A stretch of DNA of 64,000 bases from Treponema_B putidum (GTDB lineage: Bacteria > Spirochaetota > Spirochaetia > Treponematales > Treponemataceae), in assembly GCF_007830595.1 (NCBI RefSeq), contig NZ_VLLD01000006.1. One strand, 5' to 3'. Below the pieces are notes generated by a model. That model was given only the letters and a program-made list of their open reading frames with translations. It was not told the DNA's origin and did no database searches. The translations under genes were made by a program, and so were the position numbers. Each line of letters opens with the position of its first letter. Positions within the stretch are counted from its first letter, which is position 1. Below, piece by piece: positions 17,330 through 25,652 of the stretch.

Positions 17330-19179
17330 TCGCTCCTCCTTGTAACCGCAGGAAGATGCTTAAATCCCAAATAGTCTATAGTTTCATCATAGTTTTGATT
17401 TGCAAGTGTTCCATGCAATATTATATTGGCAGCATAAGGAGCCCACCACTCCCACTCGTTTGCAGCCTCAACAATAACACAGACAACAACCATATCTTTA
17501 GGAGGTGCATCATAAGGACCATAAGCTACCATCCACGAATGCCACCTATCCTGTAAACCAACTTCAGCCGTTCCGGTCTTGCCTGCAAAGCGAAACATAG
17601 GATTTTTCATAGGATATCTTGCTTCTCCCTGTATTGTAACAAGATTCATAGCCTGCCTAACCTGTTCAAAAACTTCCTTACTTATATTTTCTTTGTGCAG
17701 AATTTCAGGCTCAATTGTTTTTATTACCTCGCCGCTTGAAGGATCCCTTATTTCTTTTAAAAGATGAGGCTTATAAATTATTCCGTTGTTTATCACCATA
17801 CAAGCCATATTTGCTATTTGGAGAGGAGAAGCAAGAGTAAAGCCTTGGCCTATAGACATATTCATTGTATCCCCGTTAAGCCATTTTTCATGATAACGGC
17901 GTTCCTTCCATTTAGGATAAGGAACAAAGCCTTCGGATTGACTGGGTAAATCTATTCCAGTAGATTGACCTAGGCCGAACCGCTTTGCATAGTCAACAAT
18001 CTTTTCAACACCCAGATAATCACGGCAAACCGTCCAATAATAAACATCGCAAGATTTTGCCAGAGCCTCATTTAAGGCTAACTTTCCATGACCCGGTTTT
18101 CTTATATGGCAGCGGAAGACTCGGTTTCCGTATTCAATTTCACCTAAACAAGTAACCGTCGTTTCAGGAGGAAAAGCTTTTTCATTCAATATAGCCGTGT
18201 TCATTATAACCTTAAACGTAGAGGCAGGAGGATAAGAGGCATCCACGACCCGGTTTAAAAGAGGTTTATTTGTATCTTTAAGCAGTTCTGCTACAAGGGA
18301 GCCGGCATTTTCCTTACCGAATATATTTTGGTCAAAAAAAGGATAGGAAACCATTGCCAAAACCTCGCCTGTTGTAGGCTTTAATACCACAGCTGCCCCT
18401 ATTCTAGGACCCAAGGCATCTTCGGCAAGTTTTTGAATTCTTTTGTCGATCGTAAGAACAAGGTTATTTCCCATTTTAGGAGGCGTTACAACCGTAGTGT
18501 TTTCTATGTATTTACCTTTAGCATCTACAGTCCGGAATTCCACCCCATCGGTGCCCCGTAAAATTTCATCATATTGTTTTTCAATCCCGGCCTTACCGAT
18601 TATACTGCTTGAAGTATAGCCCTTGTTATAAAATCTAGTCAATTCGTCTGCAGTAATATCTCCGACATATCCTATTATGTGAGAAAAAGAACGGGTATCT
18701 ACATAGTTTCTAACAGGCTTTGAATGCCATGAAACGCCCGGAAGAGAATCTATATTTTCTGCAATTTGTACAACCGTAGAATAATCTACATTAGATTTTA
18801 CTTCTATAGATCTAAAATCCCTTCTGACACTTGCCGGTAATTTTTTTTCTATTTCAGAAACGGGAATTTTTAATATTGAGCTTAATCTGTTTATTACGGT
18901 ATCAAACTCCTGACGCGGAACTTCGCCCGGAACAATATCAACAGCAAAGGAATCGATATTTAAAACCATCGGCGTATTTGCTTCCCTATCAAAAATTTCC
19001 CCCCGCTGAGCAGGTATAACAGCCGTCCGTTTTGAAATATTTTGAGATTTCCTCTTAAATTGATCTCCATGAATAATCTGCATTGAAAACAATTTATAAG
19101 AATAAGCAATTAAAATAAAAAATACAAAAATCGAAAATAACCTAAGTCTTGAATTTAAACTGTCGTCGTTATCTTTCAT
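17326..19179 (-). CDS. mrdA: penicillin-binding protein 2
   Basis: Class B transpeptidase of the elongasome. 617 residues with one N-terminal membrane anchor (about 13-30), the PBP dimerisation domain, and the transpeptidase domain. The active-site STFK (in SYPPASTFKV) is near 320, SxN-type SCD near 370, and KTGTAE near 532. GSIGKAGIEKQYD-like linker sequence precedes it. It overlaps mreD upstream and rodA downstream by 4 bp each. Target of beta-lactams; pairs functionally with the adjacent RodA. Confidence 0.96.
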   Translation of the reverse strand: MKDNDDSLNSRLRLFSIFVFFILIAYSYKLFSMQIIHGDQFKRKSQNISKRTAVIPAQRGEIFDREANTPMVLNIDSFAVDIVPGEVPRQEFDTVINRLSSILKIPVSEIEKKLPASVRRDFRSIEVKSNVDYSTVVQIAENIDSLPGVSWHSKPVRNYVDTRSFSHIIGYVGDITADELTRFYNKGYTSSSIIGKAGIEKQYDEILRGTDGVEFRTVDAKGKYIENTTVVTPPKMGNNLVLTIDKRIQKLAEDALGPRIGAAVVLKPTTGEVLAMVSYPFFDQNIFGKENAGSLVAELLKDTNKPLLNRVVDASYPPASTFKVIMNTAILNEKAFPPETTVTCLGEIEYGNRVFRCHIRKPGHGKLALNEALAKSCDVYYWTVCRDYLGVEKIVDYAKRFGLGQSTGIDLPSQSEGFVPYPKWKERRYHEKWLNGDTMNMSIGQGFTLASPLQIANMACMVINNGIIYKPHLLKEIRDPSSGEVIKTIEPEILHKENISKEVFEQVRQAMNLVTIQGEARYPMKNPMFRFAGKTGTAEVGLQDRWHSWMVAYGPYDAPPKDMVVVCVIVEAANEWEWWAPYAANIILHGTLANQNYDETIDYLGFKHLPAVTRRSE

Positions 19180-19685
19180 ATTGAACCATACTCCTTTGAT
19201 ATAAAGGCCTGAGGAAAAAGATTAAAAAATAAAAATACCAGAGGAGAAAAGAAAATGTTTACTGCCGACTCTATAGCAAAATTAAGAGAAAAGATATTGT
19301 ATGTATGAATATTTTGCCCAAAGAGTATCTTTAAAATAAATAGAAGTAAAACTTTAAATACAAAGCCTAAACCTCCTAAAATGCAAGGGAAAATTACCTT
19401 ATTTAAATTATAAAGACCGTAAAATTTTCCTACAATGTACCCTGTTAAAGTAAAAATAAAGGAATGTAAGCCTATGGGAGCTGCCGAGAGAAAATCGGCC
19501 AAGAGGCCGGCAATAAATCCGCAAATCAAACCTGTAAGAGCTCCGTTTGAAATTGCAATATAAATAACGATCAACAAAACAAAATCAGGTAAAACCGTAA
19601 AAAAAGATATATGAGAAAAAATAGCCGTTTGAAGCAAGGTTATAAAAAAAACACTTAAAGAAGTCCACAAAATAACTTTTTTCAA
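19176..19685 (-). CDS. mreD: rod shape-determining protein MreD
   Basis: Small integral membrane partner of MreC and MreB; 169 residues with five or six hydrophobic segments and the typical AAPIGLHSFIFTLTGYIVGK stretch near 70-90. It starts on TTG at 19685, with AAGGAG 10 bases upstream. It lies between mreC (5-bp gap) and mrdA (overlap). Sequence conservation in this family is low, so the call leans on length, topology and position. Confidence 0.88.
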   Translation of the reverse strand: MKKVILWTSLSVFFITLLQTAIFSHISFFTVLPDFVLLIVIYIAISNGALTGLICGFIAGLLADFLSAAPIGLHSFIFTLTGYIVGKFYGLYNLNKVIFPCILGGLGFVFKVLLLFILKILFGQNIHTYNIFSLNFAIESAVNIFFSPLVFLFFNLFPQAFISKEYGSI

Positions 19686-19689
19686 TTTA

Positions 19690-20553
19690 TTAAAACTCCT
19701 TTTCTATTTTTGAAGTATCAAGCACAAAAACATATTCCAAACAGGAGAAATCTATTATAGGCTTTACATATAGTTCAAGCGAGGTTTCATAATCATGTGT
19801 TTTAATGTTAGAAACAAATCCTATGGGAATATTTTTTGGAAAAATCGAAGAATCATCAAAACCCGAAGTAATTATTTTATCCCCGATCTTAATGTCATCT
19901 CCAGCCCTCTTCTTTATGTACTTCATAACTAGGGGAGAGTCCTCTGAACCTTGTCCGCTTACAACACCGCGATGATTTACAAGGTCTACTTTCGCAGCAA
20001 CATGACACTGATAGTCATAGATAGGAATAATCATAGATGACCCCCTTCCTACCTGCAAAATTTTTCCTACAAGGGCCATATTTCCGTTTTGAAAAGCAAT
20101 AACAGGCATGTCTTTTCTGACACCATGCTTTACCCCTCTGTTAATAATCATCCCCGAATAAAGAGCATTAGGATCATATCCTATTATCTCTGCTGGAATA
20201 TTTGCAATTTGGATGGTATCCGTAAATTTTAGAAGGGTACGTAGTTCATTATTCTCTCTTTTTATATCGGCGTTGGAACGCTCCAGAAGCTCGTACTTTT
20301 CAAGTTGTTTTGTAAGCTCATTATATTTTGCTTTTAGATCCCATAATTCTCTTACGGAAGCAACACTTTCCCCCACAAAGGAAGAAACATTGTATACAGC
20401 CTTCTCCGTTCCCGCACTTACCGAAAAAGCCAAGCTCTTAAAATCCAAAATGAAAGATCCTCCGGAAAAGGCCATAAAAACCGATGACATGAGAAGAAAT
20501 AAAATTAAAAGAAAAACTTCAAGATTCAGTTTAAACGAAAGTTTTTTCTTCAT
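19690..20553 (-). CDS. mreC: rod shape-determining protein MreC
   Basis: Periplasmic scaffold linking MreB to PBP2. 287 residues: one N-terminal membrane helix (about 11-30), then a coiled coil (about 65-105, VRELWDLKAKYNELTKQLEK...ENNELRTLL). The beta-rich domain follows, with IPAEIIGYDPNALYSGMIIN and NRGVKHGVRKDMPVI near 120-150. Length is normal. It follows mreB by 6 bp. Confidence 0.95.
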   Translation of the reverse strand: MKKKLSFKLNLEVFLLILFLLMSSVFMAFSGGSFILDFKSLAFSVSAGTEKAVYNVSSFVGESVASVRELWDLKAKYNELTKQLEKYELLERSNADIKRENNELRTLLKFTDTIQIANIPAEIIGYDPNALYSGMIINRGVKHGVRKDMPVIAFQNGNMALVGKILQVGRGSSMIIPIYDYQCHVAAKVDLVNHRGVVSGQGSEDSPLVMKYIKKRAGDDIKIGDKIITSGFDDSSIFPKNIPIGFVSNIKTHDYETSLELYVKPIIDFSCLEYVFVLDTSKIEKEF

Positions 20554-20559
20554 GAGCTC

Positions 20560-21594
20560 TTAATTATTTAAACTATCATAGAGGCTGCGGTCAATAGTCA
20601 TATCTCTAAATACTTCGTAATACCTGCCGGCACCTATTGCAACACAGTCCATAGGATTTTCGGCCAAGATTACAGGAACGCGTGCTTCTTTTGCTATAAG
20701 TTTAGGCAATCCCTTTAACAAGGAACCGCCACCCGTCATTACAATACCCCGTTCAACAATATCTGCCGTAAGTTCAGGAGGAGTTTGAGCTAAGGTTCTT
20801 TTAATTTCTTCGACTATTTGTGTAACAGGCTCTTTTAGAGCTTCTCTGACTTCGACAGAATCTATTTCCAATCGGCGGGGAAGTCCTGTAATAGCATCGG
20901 TACCCTTAATTTCGACCTTTTCTATTGTTTTTTCAGGAGAAGCATTGCCTATGCTTATCTTTACTCTTTCGGCTGTTTGCTCCCCAATGATGAGGTTATC
21001 AACGGAACGGACATGCTTAATAATGGCTTGATCAAACTCGTCGCCTCCTACTCGGATTGCATTCGTTACGACCATACCGCAAAGAGAAATAACCGAAACC
21101 TCTGTAGTTCCGCCTCCGATATCGCAAACCATATTTCCGGCAGGCTCGTGGATAGGAATATTTGCACCGATGGCTGCAACTAAAGATTCTTCTAAAACCT
21201 TAACATCTCCGGCCCCTGCCTTCATAGCACTTTCATAAACAGCCTTGCTTTCAACATCCGTAATACAGCTGGGAATGCCGATGACCATTCTGGGTTTTAT
21301 CAAACGGTGTCTCGGCAAAATTTTAGAAACAAAGTAGCGGATCATCTTTTCGGTAGTGTCCATATCCGCAATAACTCCGTCCTTTAAAGGCCTAATCGCA
21401 ACAATGTTTCCCGGAGTTTTCCAAAGCATTCTTTTAGCCTCGGAACCGACGGCAACCACTCTCTTCGTCCCCCTTTCGACGGCAACAACAGAGGGTTCAT
21501 TTACCACGATACCCTTTCCATTCACATAGATAATAGTATTGCAGGTACCCAAATCTATTCCTATATCTGTTGAAAATCTTTTAAAAAAGCCCAT
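20560..21594 (-). CDS. mreB: rod shape-determining actin homologue MreB
   Basis: Actin-like filament protein directing cell-wall elongation. Phosphate-1 motif DIGIDLGTCNTIIYV at the N-terminus, IGIPSCIT near 105, DIGGGTTEVSVISL near 165 and MTGGGSLLKGLP near 290. About 344 residues from the ATG at 21594. An in-frame TTG at 21606 exists, but GGGGGA between the two is the natural ribosome binding site for the ATG. First of five coupled shape genes (mreB-mreC-mreD-mrdA-rodA). Confidence 0.97.
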   Translation of the reverse strand: MGFFKRFSTDIGIDLGTCNTIIYVNGKGIVVNEPSVVAVERGTKRVVAVGSEAKRMLWKTPGNIVAIRPLKDGVIADMDTTEKMIRYFVSKILPRHRLIKPRMVIGIPSCITDVESKAVYESAMKAGAGDVKVLEESLVAAIGANIPIHEPAGNMVCDIGGGTTEVSVISLCGMVVTNAIRVGGDEFDQAIIKHVRSVDNLIIGEQTAERVKISIGNASPEKTIEKVEIKGTDAITGLPRRLEIDSVEVREALKEPVTQIVEEIKRTLAQTPPELTADIVERGIVMTGGGSLLKGLPKLIAKEARVPVILAENPMDCVAIGAGRYYEVFRDMTIDRSLYDSLNN

Positions 21595-21610
21595 TTCATC
21601 CCCCAAATAT

Positions 21611-22546
21611 TTATAAATTTAGCTTAGCCCGTGTCTTTACATGAAGCGGATCAAATTTTAATGCCCTGCGCCATTCTGCACGTGCCTTTATCATATCACC
21701 CTGAAGTTCATATATAACACCCAAACCGTAGTGAGCATCGGCAGAGGTCATATCCTTTTCGAGGATTGTATTGAATTCTTGTAATGCATCTTCTATTTTG
21801 CCTTCATCAAGAAGTAAACTACCTAATAAGTATCGGCATTTTAACTCTAAAAGTGTATCCTTTGTTTTATCGATTGTCTCAAATAAATATAACTTAGCAT
21901 TTTGCTGATCCGAAACTTTGATATAATTTTCTGCAAGAGCGAAAAAAAGTAAATCCGAAGGGTTATCTGAAAGGGCTTCAGAAAAAGCATCTATGGCTCT
22001 TTCCGGTTCTCCCAAAACAGAAGCCGCCATTCCTCTAAACTCGGACAAATCTTTAAATTTCTCTCCGGAATTATATGCCATATCCAAATACTTTAATGCA
22101 AGGTCTGCATAATAATAACCCTTTTGATAATAAGCCTTCCCCAAAACATAAGCAATCTTAGCTTGCTGAGATTTTGACACACGATACAAGGCCTGCCTCA
22201 AATTCAAAATAGAATCATTTAGATAAGAATAACTTAAAGAAAAGTCGGTTTGCTCGGCAAAAATATAATAAGAGGCAAAACCTCTCAAGGCTAAGGCTTC
22301 ACCGTCATATGCCCTCTTTTTTAAAATAACTTCGGTTTTTTGATATACATTTTCATAGTTTTTTTCGGACCAATCGGCATAAATTTCCTTCATAGAAGGA
22401 AGCCCCTTATAATTTTTTATATAATCATATAAAAGGAAGGAAGCCGTAGACAAACACAAAAATATAAGAAGAACTATAAAGAATTTCTTAGTTCTTCTTT
22501 TTTTTATTGAGAAATTTTTATTATGCCTATCTCTTCCAAATTCCAT
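21611..22546 (-). CDS. TPR-repeat membrane-anchored protein
   Basis: 311 residues: a basic N-terminus (KKRRTKK), one membrane helix (about 24-44), then tetratricopeptide repeats across about 95-305, clearest in the last (SADAHYGLGVIYELQGDMIK followed by ARAEWRRALKFDP). Predicted to be anchored in the inner membrane with the TPR domain outside or inside, undetermined. It begins 19 bp after the RNase P RNA and ends 16 bp before mreB. It may therefore be an accessory of the elongasome, but that is inference from position. Confidence 0.85.
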   Translation of the reverse strand: MEFGRDRHNKNFSIKKRRTKKFFIVLLIFLCLSTASFLLYDYIKNYKGLPSMKEIYADWSEKNYENVYQKTEVILKKRAYDGEALALRGFASYYIFAEQTDFSLSYSYLNDSILNLRQALYRVSKSQQAKIAYVLGKAYYQKGYYYADLALKYLDMAYNSGEKFKDLSEFRGMAASVLGEPERAIDAFSEALSDNPSDLLFFALAENYIKVSDQQNAKLYLFETIDKTKDTLLELKCRYLLGSLLLDEGKIEDALQEFNTILEKDMTSADAHYGLGVIYELQGDMIKARAEWRRALKFDPLHVKTRAKLNL

Positions 22547-22565
22547 GTTATAATACCTTAAAAAA

Positions 22566-22907
22566 GGGATTAATAAGCCGGATTCTGTTTCTGTAAAACA
22601 GACGGAACCATCTTTCTTAAGCCTGCTTTACAACAGACTTTTATTGCGGTTAACCCGTAAATTAAGAATCGGAGATTCTTTACTGCTTAACCTTGCTCCC
22701 GATGAGGTTTACATTGCCGTTTCCGTTACCTAAAACGCGGTGAGCTCTTACCTCGCCCTTTCACCCTTACCTAAAAATGCGGCGGTTTACTTTCTGTTGC
22801 ACTATCTGTAGACGAAAACTTTTATTTCCGCCCCCCGGCCGTTAGCCGGCATCGTTTCCGAAGGAGTCCGGACTTTCCTCTGCAAACGCAGCGGTTCCCT
22901 TAATCCC
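22566..22907 (-). ncRNA. rnpB: RNase P RNA (class A)
   Basis: Minus-strand RNA component that processes tRNA 5' ends. P4 5' strand and flank GAGGAAAGTCCGGACTCC is followed by CTAACGGCCGGG. The CR II/III segment GGGTGAAAGGGCGAGGTAAG is next, then GCTCACCGCG. The 3' P4 strand ACAGAATCCGGCTTA closes it. The paired ends GGGATTAAGGG and TTAATCCC define the terminal stem. About 342 nt. It sits between the Zn-ribbon gene and the TPR gene, all in the same direction. Confidence 0.96.
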
Positions 22908-22915
22908 AAAATTAT

Positions 22916-23746
22916 TTAATCCTCGTCTTTACCGTTTTCAAAGCTCGAAAGGAATTCCTCATTTGACGAATCATCAATATCAAGCAATCCTTCCATATCG
23001 GAATCATTAAAATATGCATCCTGCTCAGTCGTTAATTCGGATTCTTCATAGAATAAAATACGGCTGCAGTAGGGGCAAAATTTTATATCATTACCCGCTC
23101 TGACTTCATTTACAAATTGAGCAGGAAGAATCATATGACAGCCCATACAAACATTTCCTTGAATGGAAACTATACCTACTCCCTGTTTATTTTTAATAAT
23201 TCTATCAAATTTAAACATAGTCTCATCGCTTAAACCCGGGGACAGTCTTTTTTCTTCACGCTTTAATTCTTCAACTTTATTTTGTTTTTCAGTGACTTCA
23301 GAATCTAAAAGCTGTTTGTGCTCTTTAAGCTCATTTTCGGTTTGCTCGATAAGTTCTTCTTCCTGTTTAATATTTGTATCTAAAATTTTAAATTGGCTTT
23401 CAAGCCTTTGAAGTTCTTTTCTTATAGTTTCCGTTTTTGCAGTAGAATCATCGATTTCCTTTTGCAAGATTTCATATTCACGCTGAGTTTCAATATTATC
23501 CATTGCTTTTTCAGCCTTTTCTCTTTTTTGTTCAGCTTCAAAAAGATCGGCCTTTAAAACGGCAATACCTTTACGCAGCTCTTCATACTCGCTGTTCTTT
23601 TCAATATATCCGAACTTTAGTTTTTCCAAAAGCTCCTCTTGAGTAGTAAGAGCTTTAGGCGCATCCAAGATTTCGGTTTCAAGTTCATTTTTTCGAGCAA
23701 GAATATCCTGTAAAGCTCTCAATTTTTCCAATACATCATTATCCAT
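22916..23746 (-). CDS. COG1579-type coiled-coil zinc-ribbon protein
   Basis: 276 residues: a long N-terminal coiled coil (about 1-180, rich in Glu, Lys, Leu) followed by a C4 zinc ribbon. The cysteine pairs are CMGC and CPYC, spaced about 23 residues apart (near 200-230). The tail is acidic. This matches the nucleic-acid-binding Zn-ribbon family often encoded near rnpB, dnaG and rpoD; its exact role is not established. AAGGGGTG precedes the ATG. It lies between rpoD and the RNase P RNA on the same strand. Confidence 0.88.
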   Translation of the reverse strand: MDNDVLEKLRALQDILARKNELETEILDAPKALTTQEELLEKLKFGYIEKNSEYEELRKGIAVLKADLFEAEQKREKAEKAMDNIETQREYEILQKEIDDSTAKTETIRKELQRLESQFKILDTNIKQEEELIEQTENELKEHKQLLDSEVTEKQNKVEELKREEKRLSPGLSDETMFKFDRIIKNKQGVGIVSIQGNVCMGCHMILPAQFVNEVRAGNDIKFCPYCSRILFYEESELTTEQDAYFNDSDMEGLLDIDDSSNEEFLSSFENGKDED

Positions 23747-23792
23747 AAATCACACCCCTTTAATTATCAAGATAAACGATTATCAATGATTA

Positions 23793-25652
23793 TCAATTAT
23801 CAAGATAGTCTTTTAATTTTCTGCTGCGTTTGGGATGGCGTAGACGCCTTAGTCCCTTTGCTTCTATTTGCCTTATTCTTTCGCGTGTTACATCAAAGTA
23901 AAGACCTACTTCTTCAAGAGTAAGAGGATAGCCGCCCTCAATACCGAAGCGCATTTTAAGAACTTCCTGTTCACGTTCCGGCAGACTTGAAAGTACCATT
24001 TCAAGCTGTTCCTGTAAAAGAGTAAGCTCTGTTCTATTTGAAGGGTTTTCAACCCCCTTATCCTCGATTAAATCTCCCAAAAGCGTATCTTCTTCTTCAC
24101 CTATAGGTGTTTCAAGCGATATGGGCTCCCTTGCGACATTTTTAACCTGTTTAACCTTTTCGATTGACCAGCCGAGCTGCAACGCTATTTCATCATCATT
24201 AGGTTCGCGGCCGAGTTTTTGCATGAGCTGGCGGGATTCCCTATTTACCTTGTTTATCTGTTCAATCATATGAACAGGAACTCGGATTGTACGAGCCTGA
24301 TCCGATATTGAACGCGTAATAGCCTGCCTAATCCACCAAGTAGCATATGTAGAAAATTTATACCCTTTACGGTATTCAAATTTTTCGACAGCCTTTATAA
24401 GACCTATATTTCCCTCTTGCACAAGATCAAAAAACTGTAAACCTCTGTTAATGTACTTTTTTGCAATAGAAACTACAAGGCGCAAATTTGCATTTATCAG
24501 TTTATCTTTTGCACTTTTAAGCATCCTCTGGCCGTTTTTTATTTCCGAAGTAAGCCCAATAACTTCATCGACTGTTGCCTCAAAATCGTATTCAATCTTG
24601 CGAATTTTACGGGTCAATACTTGAATTTGAGTATATATATCCTTTACCTCATTAGCGGAAATTTTAAGCTCTTTTTCAAGTTTTTCTCTTTCCCGAGGAA
24701 TTGCAAGACGTTTACCAAGCTTTCTTAAATCGGCATAAGTTTTTATGCCAAGCTGTTTTTCTTTTCTTTCTTTTTTATTTTGATAGTCCCGAACTTTTTC
24801 CGTCGCTTCAATAAATCTGTCCGAAATTTTTTCAATTTCTTCCGATTCAATGTAAATACGTTTTAAATTATTGAAAATTTTTTTTCGTAAATTTTGAAGT
24901 TCAGGATTTTCCAAAAAACTTTCCAAAACTTCACGATCATAACAGTGCTTTTTTAAGGACATATATTGCTTTATTTCGGAATATATGTTCCTTAAACTAT
25001 CGCCGTAAACCTGCTTGAGACGTTTTTTTTCGGCCATTTCTTCACTTAATTCTTTACGTGGTTTATTGGATTCTGCAGGATCCAGCTTTGAAAAGGCTTT
25101 TTGTCCGATTACAAAAAATTCGGGAATTAAAATACCTGAATTCTTTATAACCTTTTTTATGATAGCCTCTCCGTCTTCCATACTTTTAGAAAGAGAAACT
25201 TCCTCATCGGCAGTTAAAAGGTCTTCTTTGCCTATTTCTTGAAGATAAAGTTTAATCGGATCATCAACTCCGGCTTCATGAGAAGTTTTAATCAGCTTTT
25301 TTATCGGTTCATGCTGAGGCTTATCTTTTTCTTGATATAGAATTTCAATATCATCCGAGTAAGAAGTCTTTATATCATCAGAGTCATCTTCATACTCATC
25401 ATCCAATAATTGATAGTCGTCATTCCCATTGCCTTGAAACTCGGATTCCGATTCCGAATTAGCTTCAGATATCCCTTCATTTTTTATTTGAACGCCGGCA
25501 CCTTCCAAAATATCCAGAATATCCGGTATAGTTTCCGGAGACATTAAGTCTTCGGGCAGTAGATCGTCAAGATCACTCAATCCTATTGTGCGGTTTCTTT
25601 TGGCATATTCCAAAAGTTTAATAACCGCAGGATTCTTTTCGAGATCAGTCAT
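23793..25652 (-). CDS. rpoD: primary sigma factor RpoD (sigma-70)
   Basis: Housekeeping sigma factor. 619 residues: an acidic N-terminal region 1.1 and linker (about 40-110), region 1.2 DDPIKLYLQEIGKEDLLTAD near 125-145, and a non-conserved insert. Region 2 has RGLQFFDLVQEGNIGLIKAV and YATWWIRQAITRSISDQ (near 400-450). Region 3 follows, then region 4.2 VTRERIRQIEAKGLRRLR near 590. It overlaps the end of dnaG by 8 bp, the classical macromolecular-synthesis pairing, but rpsU is not upstream here. Confidence 0.97.
   Translation of the reverse strand: MTDLEKNPAVIKLLEYAKRNRTIGLSDLDDLLPEDLMSPETIPDILDILEGAGVQIKNEGISEANSESESEFQGNGNDDYQLLDDEYEDDSDDIKTSYSDDIEILYQEKDKPQHEPIKKLIKTSHEAGVDDPIKLYLQEIGKEDLLTADEEVSLSKSMEDGEAIIKKVIKNSGILIPEFFVIGQKAFSKLDPAESNKPRKELSEEMAEKKRLKQVYGDSLRNIYSEIKQYMSLKKHCYDREVLESFLENPELQNLRKKIFNNLKRIYIESEEIEKISDRFIEATEKVRDYQNKKERKEKQLGIKTYADLRKLGKRLAIPREREKLEKELKISANEVKDIYTQIQVLTRKIRKIEYDFEATVDEVIGLTSEIKNGQRMLKSAKDKLINANLRLVVSIAKKYINRGLQFFDLVQEGNIGLIKAVEKFEYRKGYKFSTYATWWIRQAITRSISDQARTIRVPVHMIEQINKVNRESRQLMQKLGREPNDDEIALQLGWSIEKVKQVKNVAREPISLETPIGEEEDTLLGDLIEDKGVENPSNRTELTLLQEQLEMVLSSLPEREQEVLKMRFGIEGGYPLTLEEVGLYFDVTRERIRQIEAKGLRRLRHPKRSRKLKDYLDN

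Noticed and set aside
23761..23811. Repeated AATTATCAAGATA around the rpoD stop
   Set aside because: A short duplication of the last codons; too small and AT-rich to call an element.
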